Position numbers and translations under genes: made by a program. Positions 47,001 to 59,100 of a stretch of 64,000 bases of DNA are shown here, in pieces. This DNA is from Scedosporium boydii. Lineage: Eukaryota > Ascomycota > Sordariomycetes > Microascales > Microascaceae. The stretch covers positions 1-64,000 of the forward strand of contig NJFT01000074.1 in the NCBI GenBank assembly GCA_002221725.1, in the 5' to 3' direction. How positions within the stretch are numbered: position 1 is the stretch's first letter; each line of letters starts with the position of its first letter. The notes under the pieces are model-generated. The model was given only the letters and a program-made list of their open reading frames with translations, ran no database searches and was not told where the DNA came from.

Positions 47001-48261
47001 CAGCGACGACTTCTAGACAGTCATATCTGCCCTTCTCTTGACAGTCGATGGGAAGTACCCGGCAACCCCGGAGGTCGGGAATCAGGGGCGCGTGGAAGGG
47101 GCCATCGTGGCCGGTATCCACTATCAGGGCGCCTTTCTCCTCTTCGATATAGGCCATACCCGCTTGCCATGGCCCTGAGGGTTCGAGCTGGAACTCGACG
47201 TTGCCCCGCATACGTCCACACAGGCTCTTCATCAGTAATAATATCTTGTTTGCATCCTCGGTAGGTATGGGAAGCGGTAGCGAGTCGACGGAGGGAGGTG
47301 GGGATATTAGAGGTGACGTGGGTCGGGATGTCTGACGCTTGATAAGTCTGCGGGCGGACAGCTTCTTGTCCTTTAGCTGCGCCTTGAGCGATTGATCGGT
47401 TGACCCCGACCCCATCAAATCAGGCTGCCGATTGGGTATGATGGATGGGAAGCCCAAAGACTCGAGAGGAGGTGGGGGATTCCGCAGGTCATCCAGATGA
47501 TGTTGAGAGGTGGCCGACGAGAAAGAGCCGATTCTCCGGCGGCTATCGGAAGCAGCCATTGAGGCGGCAGATGCCTGCCTAACGCTGCCAGCCTCCATGG
47601 TGTAAGTCCTCTGCCTAGGAGGAAGCCGCGGAGGCGGCGGACTGGAGGCTAGGGTAGCGGCGCTCGAGGTAGAGGTCGCCGCGTTGGTCTCCTCGGAGGA
47701 CCGGTCGAAGGCGTCGTTGAAGACTATTCCTTGGCGTCTGGCAGGTCCCCCCGGAAGAGACCTCGGGGAGGCCTGGGGGGAATGAGTTGCAAGACCGGGA
47801 CGCGGCCTATGTATTATGACGCCGGATTCCGTAGACGATGCCGGGCCTGATGTGGAGCCGGGGACGGAAGGATCGGAAGCGGCGGTAGAAGGGTGGTGGT
47901 GTTGTCGTTGGTGTTGGTAGTGGTGGGTGCCGAAAGCGGTTGTGATAGTGGCTGCGGTAGTGGCTGCTGCAGTGGGCGCGGTCGCATGTTCGGTGGGCTC
48001 AGGTGTCACGGCCCGAATGGTGGCCTGCGCAGGAACACCTGACCTGTTAAAGGTCGACCGCGAGTTGGTGGCGGGAGTCATAGGTTTATCCATAGGCCGC
48101 GATAGGGGCGACTGGGGCGATTGGATGTCGGATGGTGGAGGAGCGGGATGGTGCGACCAATCGATAGCTGGGGAGTTTAGTGATGATCCCTGGGTAGGGT
48201 TGCGGGTAACTCGTCCATCGATTCCCCTAGGCAGCATGTTCATCCCATTGTCCGACCGCAT
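44011..48261 (-). CDS. bud2: Ras GTPase-activating protein, Bud2-like (PH, C2, RasGAP)
   Basis: A single exon encodes 1416 residues from the ATG at 48261; the frame opens 13 codons earlier only at a TTG, with an in-frame TAG just beyond. Residues 1 to about 330 are Ser/Pro/Thr/His-rich and probably disordered. About 337-455 and 490-625 look like two PH-type domains, about 640-805 a C2 domain (NYLAEVILDGEVRARTTT, NPFWRE), and about 815-1140 the RasGAP domain. The arginine finger is Arg921 in LLFRGNSL, and the FLFLRFICPAILSP signature is at about 1032-1045. It speeds GTP hydrolysis by a Ras-family GTPase. C2 plus RasGAP with this length fits Bud2/Cla2, the GAP for Rsr1/Bud1 that controls polarity; Ira-type GAPs are far longer and IQGAPs lack C2. 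The C-terminal 300 residues are low complexity. Family is certain; orthology to Bud2 is an inference. Confidence 0.9.
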   Translation of the reverse strand: MRSDNGMNMLPRGIDGRVTRNPTQGSSLNSPAIDWSHHPAPPPSDIQSPQSPLSRPMDKPMTPATNSRSTFNRSGVPAQATIRAVTPEPTEHATAPTAAATTAATITTAFGTHHYQHQRQHHHPSTAASDPSVPGSTSGPASSTESGVIIHRPRPGLATHSPQASPRSLPGGPARRQGIVFNDAFDRSSEETNAATSTSSAATLASSPPPPRLPPRQRTYTMEAGSVRQASAASMAASDSRRRIGSFSSATSQHHLDDLRNPPPPLESLGFPSIIPNRQPDLMGSGSTDQSLKAQLKDKKLSARRLIKRQTSRPTSPLISPPPSVDSLPLPIPTEDANKILLLMKSLCGRMRGNVEFQLEPSGPWQAGMAYIEEEKGALIVDTGHDGPFHAPLIPDLRGCRVLPIDCQEKGRYDCLEVVAATTTTPLIDLILKPLAHEEMDLWLAALLCWQQLRPVGGGLPNNGKPTSPATPSRPELRRRTSSNGPSRGTSIIKVGKVMLWDKGLATSPRAIVKRPSTRDLRSPATSWRRVSCILQDNGELKLLTETDSSILSVIELSQLSRCSIQKLDRTVLDEEYCIAIFPIYSSTSTQLSIFRPVYVALDTRVHFEVWFVLLRAFAVPDIYRLDPSSKDGVVEMLDLKSSELDGVFRIEKSLYLRVTEAKMRPKGNPLMELGPLQRVESQENLVGNYLAEVILDGEVRARTTTKTQTKNPFWREDCEFCDLPPSFPYLSVVLKKVEGNLESVTHQLQASMGLPKTGNLTEVLCGAVDIPLDELECGKDHEEWLPILDDKQQILGTMFVKIHHEELVVLLSKEYQPLSEILHRFPSGLTAQIADVMPTSLRRLSELFLNIFQASGSASEWLMALVEDEIDGIGNQVPIKKYRFSRRLRSSDSLDSASDREQIVRDMSKSLTGEANLLFRGNSLLTQSLEFHMRRLGKEYLEDVLLDKVFEINEINPDCEVDPSRIQDGDSIQQHWNQLIQLTTEVWDCIAASANRLPPELRHILKYIRAVAEDRYGDFLRTVSFTSVSGFLFLRFICPAILSPKLFGLLRDHPRPRAQRTLTLVAKSLQALANLTTFGQKESWMEPMNKFLNSHRQAVKDFIDHVCSIPAERSTNPVPASYSTPVTIQGRLSSISREGFPSLPYLIDQSRNYAGLVRLWVNANPLAHYAIKGGTTTAAAAQSNTLSPNAVDAPPLPDGDLLIFNDVCHDLQQRSDECFARVESIREREAGPQATSTATATATAAAAVVASASSVITTDELAEGLGHTSLIDSVVKSSFATQASSSTGGGGGTGAGIETASAVFSSSVSSSHWDFSEAMGIGNGGTLGGSSGPAGSLRPPGSAGSDVIEGGARERRGRTTRQASAASEASSGTLRSSRNGRVTRGILSGIMRMGRSDSPDSAPGSGSGSRLTKER

Positions 48262-51200
48262 CCACTCTAACCCGCATCTAGGTGCAGCTTTGTTTTCCAA
48301 AAAGCTCTAGAAGGGGCTGGAGGGTGTGGGTGGTGACGGATGTACGTCTGCGATTATTCCGAGACGGGGTGGGATTTTTCTATGGACGTTGTGAAATCCG
48401 GCCTAACAGCAAAAGTGGGTAGCTCGTGAGACAAGTCTTGGATTCCCAGCACGGGGTTCCCTATGGCTGAAGGAAAGAAAGAAGATTACTGGTAGGTAGT
48501 TCGAGAGACGATTGCTATTAAAAATATTATCGCTCGCGAATGGGGGTAAGTCCGATGGCCAGTGGAAATAAGGCGTAGGATAGCTTTGGAGGTCTTTTAA
48601 AGAATTGAGGAATATATGTGTGCGTGTGTGCGTGTGTGCGCGTAGTAGTCGCCGTCGATTCGGGAAATTTATCACCAAATACTCTTACGCCCACTTCATC
48701 GCAGAAATAGAGGCATTCGATAGGTTCGCTACGGGGTCTTGAAAGAATACGACGGTCGTCGTGATCGCAGGTAAGGGGTTGCGAGCTGCGTAGGTGACGT
48801 AGGATAGCGCAGCGCTTGGCTTTCGGTTCGGTGAAGAAAACCGGGCAAAGGGATTTGAGCGAGGATGAGGAGACAAGGATCGGAGCCGGGACACGTCGCC
48901 TACCCTGTTCTAAGGGAGGAGCGGGAATCGATTGGGTAATGAAAGCTGTGACTGGATGGTAGGTCCGATTCGGAGTGAATCAGATTCGCAGCGGGCGTCG
49001 CAGGAATGGGTTGCGGAACGGTGATGGCGTGTTGGGGTGCGCAGAAGTCAGCGTCGCAGGGTCGGGAAGACTGGTTGAATGACGTGAAAAATATCCATCT
49101 CTCGGTTGACTCTCGAGGCGTCGGCGTTGACGTCGACGGGGGACCGTGCCAAAGCGAAAGCGAATCGGTCGATGCTGAAGCTTAGTCGAGATATGCTGGG
49201 TGTCAGACACGAGTTATTTTGAAGGTTTGAAGGTGAGTGCTTGTAATTGACGTTCGGAGGGGTAAATCGGGATCGTGGGAAGGACGAAAGAGTTTGGAAG
49301 AAGAAAAAAGAGATGTTTGATGGAAGTTTTTAAGTTTCGTGAGTCGAGGTGGAAAGGCAGGACATACAAAGGTAGAACGGAAGGATGCGGGGAAGGAACA
49401 TCGAACGGTAATAATCAATAATAAATGGTGGTCTGGAGGAGCGGATGGGGGAAGCACAGGAAGGTGCTGCACTCATTAGGACACTACGAAAGTACACCAC
49501 ACTATGAAGGACGCTACGAAGGACACTAGGAATGCTGGGCCGAACGACGGAGGGCTTGCCGGGGAGACTGGATGTTGCTGCGACCTGAACTGCAACCAAA
49601 CTGCAACTGCAACCAAGGCTGCGATAGAGACAAGTGGAGCCAGAGAGTGGAGGCGTGAGCGGCACTGCTGGCACTGTTGGGGAAGTCGCTGGGGTCTAGA
49701 ACAGAAGGGGCTTGGGAGGGTTCTTGCCGGACCAGTTGTAAGCTTGTACTCAGTAGCGGAGGGAGTAGCATTTGCAAGCCAGGCGACACTAATTCCACTA
49801 TGAACGTCCACCACCCACTACCTTCGTACAGAGGTACACATTGAGGTAATCTGTTAGAGGTCAGTTGTCGCGGGATCAAGACACAGTTTTCGAAGTACAC
49901 TACTTTGCACTATTATTAAGGTGGTCCCCACAACCAGCCTGCGAGTCCCTGTTTCTCCCAAGCCACTGTCCTATCCTTCTCCGCCATGCTCTTCTTGTTC
50001 TTGTTCTTCTTCCTCTGCTTTGCTTTTTAATTGTGTATTTTTCTTCTCTGGCTGTTTCTTGCTTTTTCGAGGGTCTTCGGCAAGATGCCCTCGGCGTAAA
50101 TAAGGATGGTTGTGGCGTCTCTCTTCCAGACAGAAGGCCACATTTGAAACGAACCCAAAGGCGAAGAAGGTACATTTGATCAATGTAAATATTAACCACA
50201 GCAGTCCTTGTCCGTAAGATGGTACACACCTTGATCAACGCTGGCTGCTGCTCTCGCTCTCTATACTTCGTAGAGCTTGAACTGTTCAAAGCCACTATGT
50301 ACGCTGCTCAACCATTATCATACAAGGTCTTCGAATATTACACTAATCTGCCAATTTCGTTATACTGTATCCTCTTCGAATGTAACCTCGACCATTCAAT
50401 TGTTGACTCCTTTCTTCATGGGCACTTCAATGTTTCATTATGTTATTTCGCAGTTAGCTCGGGTCGCCGTCGCAATATTGCTCTAAAGTAAGAAGTATTC
50501 CGATACCCGACTTACCCCATAACATCAGGGCTTGATTAGTGCGATCCGACTTGACAGCTGCCTCAGTTGTTCCAGGTCCCTCTTCATCTCCATGAACCGG
50601 ACCAGGCAATGTTGTCGCCACGTCTGAGGAAGTGGGGGCCTTCGTTCCCTTCCTCGTGTCAGGAACAGTGTGCTCGGAGCCTTTCATGACTCGTGGGGTC
50701 TCTATTTACATCGCAGGCTCAAATATCACACTCCACTCCTACCCCTGTAAGAAAGCCAATTGATATTAGGAATTACTTAGACTCGTCGATCAAGTTACAC
50801 GTCAACGAGACTTCCGTCCTGTCTGACCATTTTCTATCAAACTCTCGCCAAGAGAGCAAATTACCCTTCCATGCCACACTTGCACTAGCCGGCAGGGTCC
50901 TGGTCGGCGGACGGGTATTTCCTGCAATCGAACGGCTCCGATTCCTCCTTGTGGAACCCCATCAAGATTGACTTGAGGGAAGGGTTCCTAGTCTGTTGCT
51001 CCTTTCGTCCAAGCGCTTGGCTTTGGGGTCTTGGGGTAATAAGGACTACCGAGTGTGGACTAGCTATTGCAATGCAAGAGTGGTCTGTCGATGTCCAGGT
51101 ATAGGCAAATGCCATCAACGGTATAAACAAGAGAAGACGAAAAAGGTCCAGCTTAATCTGCTGCTATGCCATTTTCATATCTCATATTTAAGTGGCAGAA

Positions 51201-54200
51201 AAACCATGGGTGGACATAGGCAAACCAGGGTCATCCGGGACGAATCCACTCTACCAACTCTTCTCTCCTCGATCAGGAAGCCTAGAAAGAAGAAAAAAGT
51301 GAAGAAAAAAAGGAACGAAGAGAAAAGTAAAAACGATATTGCGACATTGGCCGAAAAAAAGCGGGAATCCCCCCCTGGTCTCGGAAGGGAGGCAAAAGGG
51401 TGATCGGCAGGTCCCCCCCATGTCGGCGATCCGTGCTTTGCACCGCAAATGCAGCCATTAAACGACATGTCAAAGATCAAAAAGAAAATTGATGTTCATC
51501 CCATCTCGCCCCGCCTCAATTATCAGCTTTTCCCATGAGTCGTGTCATATCCCCGGGGTCGAAACCAAACTTCGACGTCGCCTCACTGGATCGATTGACT
51601 CCACTTTCGAATTAAAATGGCTTCAGCTTCGAAGCGATACGCTCCATTGTTTCGATTCCGGAACCCGGCCTTGCGGTTTTCCCAGGTGCCGAGACGAAAA
51701 GCCGACGCGCTGGTTCTCCAACGGGCGCTGCAGAGCCTAACTTTAATGGCATCACGAAATCTGATGGTGCCTGGGGAGGGAGGTCGAGAGAAGAGGAACG
51801 AGTTTAGCTTGAAACCCGTTTTTTTTTTCTCCCCCGACTGGATTTCTTAGTTCCCAGCGGTTAAAAGAGAAAAATCCACGTAGCTCTGAACCCTCACTGG
51901 TCGAGAACCGGACGGAGATCCGGAGATGGCGATACGTGGAACGTAAAAACTATTAAAGTTATCACTAACACGCGTGAAACTCCACAGCGCTAAAGAAGAA
52001 AGGGGGGACACACACAGCAAAAAAAGTAAGGAACCACGGCGACGGCGCCGGGGCAGAATTCCTTTTTTCGCCTGGTTTCGAGCCCAGCTGGTGCTGTCTT
52101 ACTCGGGGGTGGTCTTTCTTATCCCACGAGGCGTCATGCTCTAGAAGGATTTACCTAATTGTCGGGAAATTCTCCTCAATGGGTGTCGTTTTCCTATCGT
52201 CCGGTCCTCGCTATGTTTTCGGATGATGCTTCGGTTTCTTATTTTTATTTTATTTTCTCTTCCTTTTCCGTTTTTTTTTTTTTGGAGATTAAGTTAGATC
52301 TTGCGGCTTAACCTTACAAAAACTTTGATCGCGGGAATCCCCCCCCCCGCGTGCCTTTAAAACGCATGTCCGAAAAAAACTAGCTCAGCCCGGCTTTTCA
52401 GCTCGGGGCTTTCATCCCATTCTATTCGCTCTTTCATCATCGCTGTCCCTGAGTCTTTTCGAAATTGTCGCGCGATCTCAGATGCCAAGACGCCATCTCC
52501 CTGTAAGGCTGAAAAAGGGACATTTTTTTCTGGCTGTTGTCTAGGCTCAGTATGGCATTGAAAGCTAAAAGTCTTGTCGTTGCTGGACGAGCCTCGATGC
52601 AAAACGTTCCTCAGTGCTTACGAACGGAAATGGATTACTCAACATCTTTGATGCAGCGAGGGTCTTTTGTCTTCGGAGAACTTTCCATCATGGATCTAGA
52701 CCAAGGCTTTTTGCAGTCGTCGCTAACGATAAATGGCAGGAGAGAAAGGGACACGGGAAAGAGTGTGCGTACGAAGGCTGTCCTCAAACGTCATTGAGGA
52801 TTGATTTAGAGAAACCATGTGCATCCGCGCCAATGCTCGCAGAAGCCACCATTATGAACTACCTTTTGTAGAAATCTCCGGAGGGCAAAGCCAAGACTTT
52901 GACGCATCACAAACGCCAGATTACCTTAATCATATCCCGAGCCACACCCGGAATCCAATGACACCCCAAGACCACAAAGAGAATTCAATTCTTTACGAGG
53001 GAGGAAAGCATTGGCATGTTTCCCGAATTGCTTTCGTAGAAAATGTGGAGATTATAATAGTCTACGTCTCCTCCCTCGATGCCACGCTTCAGGCGCGGGT
53101 ATGCGAGATCGAGGCTGTGTGCTACGGGGTAATATAGAGAGTAATTTACTGAATTACGACGCTGCATATTTATCGAAATGTGCCGCTTCTTCTTCTCCAT
53201 CTTCCTCCATCTTCCTGTGTCCTGTCCATGAACGACGGAGCCAAAGAGTTCTCCGTACGGTCACTAACATCAAATGTTTTTCTGTACTTCGTACCTGCAG
53301 AAAGCACGTCCCGTCGAGTCTAAGCGCAGGCGGTAGGAAGTTGGCGAATCCCCAATTTGAAGTTGAAGTCGCTTACGTACTTGTACATATGGACACCTTT
53401 AACAATAAACGAGCTGTCCGCTGAACTTGCACCGTTGCTATCCGAGTCCCGTTGGTCAAACGATCTGGGAAGAGGGTGAGATTGTCAAGGTGTGATTGAT
53501 CAATGCTCCTGGGACGTGGGCAGTGTTTAACCTCTGATGTTTGACAACGTCAGTACTCGTCGTTTCTCCGTGCCTCACTCCTCCATATCATCGCCATTAT
53601 CAAGATCCTTGATACCAACTCCGGTTGCAGACCCAAACCAACACCAAAAAAAAAAATCCGAAACGAAAAAAAATCCACATCAAATTCAGAGTCTCAAATT
53701 GAAATAGCCAAGCAAAAAACACCAACCCGCCAAACTGCCCAACCAGCCTTCAAACTCCCCCCCAGGCCCAGTCCCTGCCTCGCAGCCCCATAACCCCATG
53801 TAAACTTCATGACGCCATCAATCTCCAATTTCAATCCACCCATCCCCACAGAACCTCATGCTTGGCCCCCTCCCTTGCCCCACATCAACCAGCCATTTTG
53901 ATCCCTTGCCATCCTGGTCGATCCCCTCTCTCTGGGGTAACCACCCCCCGAGAAGGTCCAATCTTAAAAGCCGACGAGGACAAAAGATGTCGAGGATCAG
54001 GTTCCTTTACTTATGAAGTGCACAAAACAGCTTTCCTGCAAGAGAAGGGAAGCCGTCGATCTGTCAAGAATCCTTCTGTAGCATTCTCCCCCCATGCAGA
54101 CTTGAGAAAAAAAAAAAACAATAGCGACAAACAGGTATTTCAGTACTCGTAAGATAAGAAAACCCCACCAGATATCAAGAAAGTTCGACATCACTTCTAG

Positions 54201-55032
54201 GCCTATGAAGAAAAGAAAGGGATATTTCGCTATTCAGTTTCCTAAATCTGGGTTGCTCCAACAAACGCAATCGTCATCAGACATCAAGTATGGACAAAGT
54301 CGCGAGAAAAAGAAGAAAAAAAGAGACCTCAAAGAAAATATAAAAGGGCGTCTTTCCCCCTCGGCTGATCTCAGGTCAGGCAGATAAGGAGATCAAGCAA
54401 GAGGAAACAGGGCCAAAAGAAGAAAAGAATATGGTGCCCTTCCCTCCTTGCTGATATCTCATCAAGTTGATAAGATATCAAGCAGACGCAAAAGGAGAAA
54501 GGACTCCCCCTTCATCTACTCTCCTTCCCGATCCAAGTGGACTGAGATATCAAGCAGAGAGTTAAGAAATAAAATCTTGGATGCCGCCGCCATTCTCAAA
54601 TACAAGCAGCGGTCCCGAAAGCAACCACAGGGACGAAGGGGCGTAAGAAAGGGAAAAAAAAAAAAAGAAGAAGAAAAAAAGCAAGGATATAAAGGAGATT
54701 CCACAAAGAGGAAATCAGTGAAGCAAATCCCAAGATTCCCTCCCAAAGTAATATAGTCCGTCAATCCCAAAAACTCCAAAATGTTACCCATACCCCTAGC
54801 TTCGCCAAGAAGGAAAAACAAAAGCAGAAGAACCAGAAAAAGAATAAAACAAAAAAGGCCAAGTGTTCCATCCCAACATCCTTCGCGCCATTGATACTTT
54901 TTCAGTATTTGTCTTTTGCAGAAGTGTTCTTTACCACGCCCACCTTCCCTCACGCTCCCAGGCTCATCTCTACCTCGTCACTCAGACATGGAGTTTACTA
55001 TATCCCCCACTTTCCCAACACCTCAATGGCAC
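48262..55032. other. 6.8-kb region without a supported gene
   Basis: The first 1-2 kb may contain the RasGAP promoter and leader: on the minus strand 48400-49480 is rich in C and T with many short frames. Nothing conserved is seen beyond. The region holds TGTGCG repeats (about 48615-48642), copies of the 9-mer at 50264-50272 and 53285-53293, and purine-rich tracts (51270-51330, 54640-54720). The segment 53630-54960 is A/C-rich on the plus strand and is probably the 3' untranslated region of the gene ending at 55033. Confidence 0.5.
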
Positions 55033-56190
55033 CTAACGCGAAGAGGGGCCCTCGATGGGACTAGTTGGGAAACTCTTCGCTCCGAAGTCCGTGCTCCCCG
55101 TTCGCCGCAGGGCCTGCGACATGGTCTCGACGTTGATCTCACCTGGCCCTACACCATGCAGAGTCGTGGTCGGACTTCCCAAGGGCTTCCGGCTCGGCGA
55201 CATCTCGAGGCCCTTGACAGAGCCCGACTTGCTCGTCGGCGGAGAGGTGCCAGGGCCTTGAGATGACACGGGCGATCGCATAGGCGAGGGCGAGCGGAGA
55301 GCCGTGAGACCCGCGATGTGGATCGAGTTGCGATTAGCAGCCGGCGGGGCGCCGCCAAGAATACTATGCTCAGCCTGGACGACGTCGGCAAAAGAAATGA
55401 AGCTCAGCCGGCGGACATCAATCGAAGAATCGAGAGGCGAAAAATTGGAAGCGTCGTCGCGGTCGCGATCGGCAAAAGATCCAAACTCATCGGCCCACAA
55501 GTCGAATGATTGGGAATGGAGGGGTCCAACACCCGTGACGGCCACGGCGGCGGGGAGGTGGGACGAGTGTGTCAGGATCTCGACGCTGTCGGGGTCGAGC
55601 TGCTCATCTGTGATGGCTTCGGAAGAAGCATTGAGAACAGGCGGGATATGATTCTCCGTCTGGATGTGGGAAGGTATCGCGGGCGAGTGGGGTATGGCGA
55701 CACTGTCCTGGACATCTCGCTCAAAGATTTGAGACCCCGCTGGGGACGAGAGGCGAGGCGAACTCGAGAGTCCGCGCGTGGGCGACGTGGGGTATGTGAC
55801 GAAGGGCGCCTCGTTTTGTGAAGGGGATGTCGTGGATCTCGATCTTGTTACCGTCGACAGTTTGGAGGCGTCGCGGGACCGGGGGCTCCCTGGGGCCATG
55901 TTGGTGTTGGTGTTATTGTGATTGGCGGTAGAGGAGGTGGCGGTGGTGATGGTCGCGGCCGTGGGCTTAGGAGGCGATTGTATCTCGGGTGGTGTGTCGG
56001 TCTTTTTCTTCTTGCCCAGGCCGAATAGTGATCGCTTCTTGGAAGTTTTCTCGTCGGATTTGGATGCAGACGCGGGGTCTGCCGGGATAACCTTAGCGGG
56101 CTCGCCCAACCTGACCGTCGTGGTAGCCGGGGTGTCTTGAAGCGGCAAGCGGGGTGCGCTTGTGATCGATGGAGACTCGGTAAGGCTCAT
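55033..56190 (-). CDS. Ser/Pro-rich low-complexity protein, function unknown
   Basis: A single exon of 385 residues, starting from the ATG at 56190 (MSLTESPSI); eight further codons upstream open only with GTG. It is very rich in Ser, Pro, Thr and Ala and has no membrane segment or signal peptide. A basic cluster (KKRSLFGLGKKKK) lies near residues 51-66 and could be a nuclear localisation or membrane-binding patch. Two blocks are less degenerate: SFDLWADEFGSFADRDRDD, with the following RRLSFISFADVVQAEH, and GEINVETMSQALRRTGS near the C-terminus. These look like conserved short motifs in a disordered protein, and the RRxS sites could be phosphorylated by PKA-like kinases (inference). I do not recognise the family. 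Strong G/C third positions and absence of a competing longer gene on the other strand support coding. Confidence 0.75.
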   Translation of the reverse strand: MSLTESPSITSAPRLPLQDTPATTTVRLGEPAKVIPADPASASKSDEKTSKKRSLFGLGKKKKTDTPPEIQSPPKPTAATITTATSSTANHNNTNTNMAPGSPRSRDASKLSTVTRSRSTTSPSQNEAPFVTYPTSPTRGLSSSPRLSSPAGSQIFERDVQDSVAIPHSPAIPSHIQTENHIPPVLNASSEAITDEQLDPDSVEILTHSSHLPAAVAVTGVGPLHSQSFDLWADEFGSFADRDRDDASNFSPLDSSIDVRRLSFISFADVVQAEHSILGGAPPAANRNSIHIAGLTALRSPSPMRSPVSSQGPGTSPPTSKSGSVKGLEMSPSRKPLGSPTTTLHGVGPGEINVETMSQALRRTGSTDFGAKSFPTSPIEGPSSR

Positions 56191-59100
56191 GGCGACGGGA
56201 ATTTTTTTCGACACGGATCGGTTGCTCTCAATGTGGGGGACTGGGGGACTTTGCGAAGGGTGTCGGAGGGCGAAAAGGAAAAGAAGGACGACGGCAAAAC
56301 CGGGGGACGAGGACGGGTCGAGTTCGGGCGTTTATCTAAGACAGGTGCGTCGCTCGTTGAGGAAGCCTATTCGAAGACTCTCGAGCTGATATGTCGGTCA
56401 GTCAAAAACACCGTCTTGTCGCTCGGAGATTAATACAAGCGCAAGCGGTGCGTGCAATGGCAGTGCATTTTTCTTTTCGTCGCCTTTCCCCCCCTTTTAG
56501 AACCGAGGGTTTCGGGAGCACTGCTTATGGGATGGGACACGAAAAGGGAAGATCAATGCAGCAGGATCGGAGGGGGGAGAAGGGAGGAGGGGTGGTGTTG
56601 AACAGGCGATCAATCAAATTTGCTGCAGGGTTTGGCTGAGCGTGTGACCTCATGATACAGAGTTTGAAGGTGCTCGATTCGCTATTTGTTGGCCAACGCC
56701 GCTGTCCCCTCATAGGCCGTAAAAGGGGGCGGCCAGAAAATAACAGAAAATACAACAAAATCAGAAGAAAAGAAAAAAAGAAAATGGGAAGGAAAGGAAA
56801 GGGAAAAAATGCATGGTTGACTAGGTTGACTAGGTTGACTTGGGCTATGATTTCAGAAGAATTGTGATTCCGTTCTCCTTCCATGAACAATGTACACGTA
56901 CCTAGAATAGACTGGCACTTTGACAGATCTTGTTTTGCGCGACGGTCGAACCAAGGATAGGGTTTCGAGCAGATCCCTCTGTGTGGCTGAGGTCGTCCAC
57001 GAGAAGTTGCAGGAGACAGGGAGGAGAGGATGGGGCGGGATAGAGGGAGCCTGGGAGAGGAAGAAGGAAAGAAAAAACCAAAAAAGTGGGAAAAGGTCGG
57101 GCGATCCGAAGGGGCAAGTGATATTTGGATGACCCTGGAACGAAGGACGGGGTTCCAAAGTTTGGGTTCCTCGAAGACGAGAGTCAAAGTGTGGGTGGCC
57201 AAAAAAGAGAAGGGAAAAAAAAAATCCAAAACCAAAAAACCAAAAAGCGCTGAGTTGACTGGCTGCCCTGAAATGCAGAGTGGTGATGAGTGATGAGCGT
57301 GCGCTTTCCAAGTTGGGTGGAAAGGGGATAGTCTAAATCGGGGCAGGTGGACTGGAATCGGACGTGTTGGACTTGGAGGACTCGGATCTGGGCCTGGACT
57401 TGTTGGATTTGGGACCGAGATGCATGCAGGCAGACTTGGAAAGAGCTGGTTGCTGTCGATGTCGATGTCCAAGCAAGTTGGAGGAAGCAGCGATGACGGG
57501 TTTGGATGGTCGGTTGATTTTCGATGACGTGATGTATTTTCTGCAGCACAGGTACAACTGTACGCTGAAAAGGAACTTCGTCCACTGGTCGAAATGAAAT
57601 GCCACTAAATATCAAGAAACGTCTAACGTCTTCAGACGATGATGGCGAAGGAGTGAGTGACCAGAAATGGGAGAAGAGGGTTATCAGTAAATCGCAGTAA
57701 TGGGAAAAGGAGGCACGAAGGGGGTTAAGGCCGAAAAGAAAATAATAAGAAAAATGAAAAAAAGAAGCAGCCGAAACCGATGAAGGATCAATTTGATGTT
57801 GTCCAAACAATGCAAATGGAAACGGAACACTGGTAGCGCAAACTGTGGGTGAAGTCACTTCGGGTTGACCGGCCGTGGGACGGTACTTGGCAGGGACAGT
57901 GTTTCGGGATTAGGAACTAACGAGGACAATTGATAGGACAGTGGACCCAGAGGACACGGTAAGGCGAGAGTGAAGTGTATAACAATGATCCCCATCACTA
58001 GGAGAGATGCCGGAGCACAACATTGAAGGATCAAATGTGATTGGAATTGATCATTCTCTGCATCTATATCACACCGAACATTAAGTATTAAGCCCTGGGA
58101 ATCCATCATTGATGGAACATTGATCGAGTCGGGGACTTTTGATGTTCCCTCCTCTGTATTACCAAGTACTGAGATACGGAGAAAGAGCGAATGATATTCA
58201 TAAAAGTAGTAGACTCATCAGTCACAACGTCTCTCAAGGCAGTTGAGGAAAGACTGACCGCAATGCACAAGAGCATTGACAGCATCACTCAGCCCTGCAT
58301 TTTTGCTCTCATCCAAACTGTTGACGCTCTCCATATTGCTTCGTATTGATATTGAAGTTGTCCCAATTGCTCGGACGGACGCGTACTCTCATCCTCAACA
58401 GGTCCGGCCCCGCTCAATCCGAGGATTGAATTAGGCGTAGTCCTCTCGATTTTTCTCTCTTTTCTTTTTGTAACCTTCGCCATGGAAACCATTGATTATC
58501 GCAATTACACATAGACACACAGACGACGGAAGCAGTCTATGAAATACCTTCGTACATAGCAGAACATCAGGATCGGGTCGACATCATACACACATCTGGA
58601 TCAGATAGATTGCTGAGAGCGGGGAAGGGAACCAAGAACAGCCTTTCATTGAACTGACGTCTCGTCTCCAGTGCCATGTCCGACACCAGCCAGCTCCGCG
58701 TATTCCTTTCTGTTTCGGGTGCAATCCGGCTTTAATAAGTCTCCGTTGCCCCGTTCTCCCATCTCGACTTGCTCGACTTACCCCAAATTGCCCGGCTTGA
58801 AACACAGTCTCAGTCTCACGCGCAGTCTATTAAACAATACCGAGAGAGTGGGCCCCGACGAGAGAGTTTTTGCTGATATCTAGAGTATATCCACCAAAGA
58901 CGACAGGATTGAAAACCACAGGCACACCATTCACCATTCTGAACATCTGCCTAAGATACTGACAAGAACGTGATCTAACAACCACCCTCAGTTCTCGAAA
59001 TCAGGTCTCTCCGAACACCGCACCAGTGTTATTTCAAATCTGTTATTTGCTTACTGACACGAACGGTGTAACCCAATCCTCCAGTCCTGGCGAAGATTGG

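Noticed and set aside
56525..57472. 315-codon minus-strand frame
   Set aside because: Starts at TTG, is Phe/Pro/Ser-rich as expected of pyrimidine-rich leader DNA, and shows no conserved motif.
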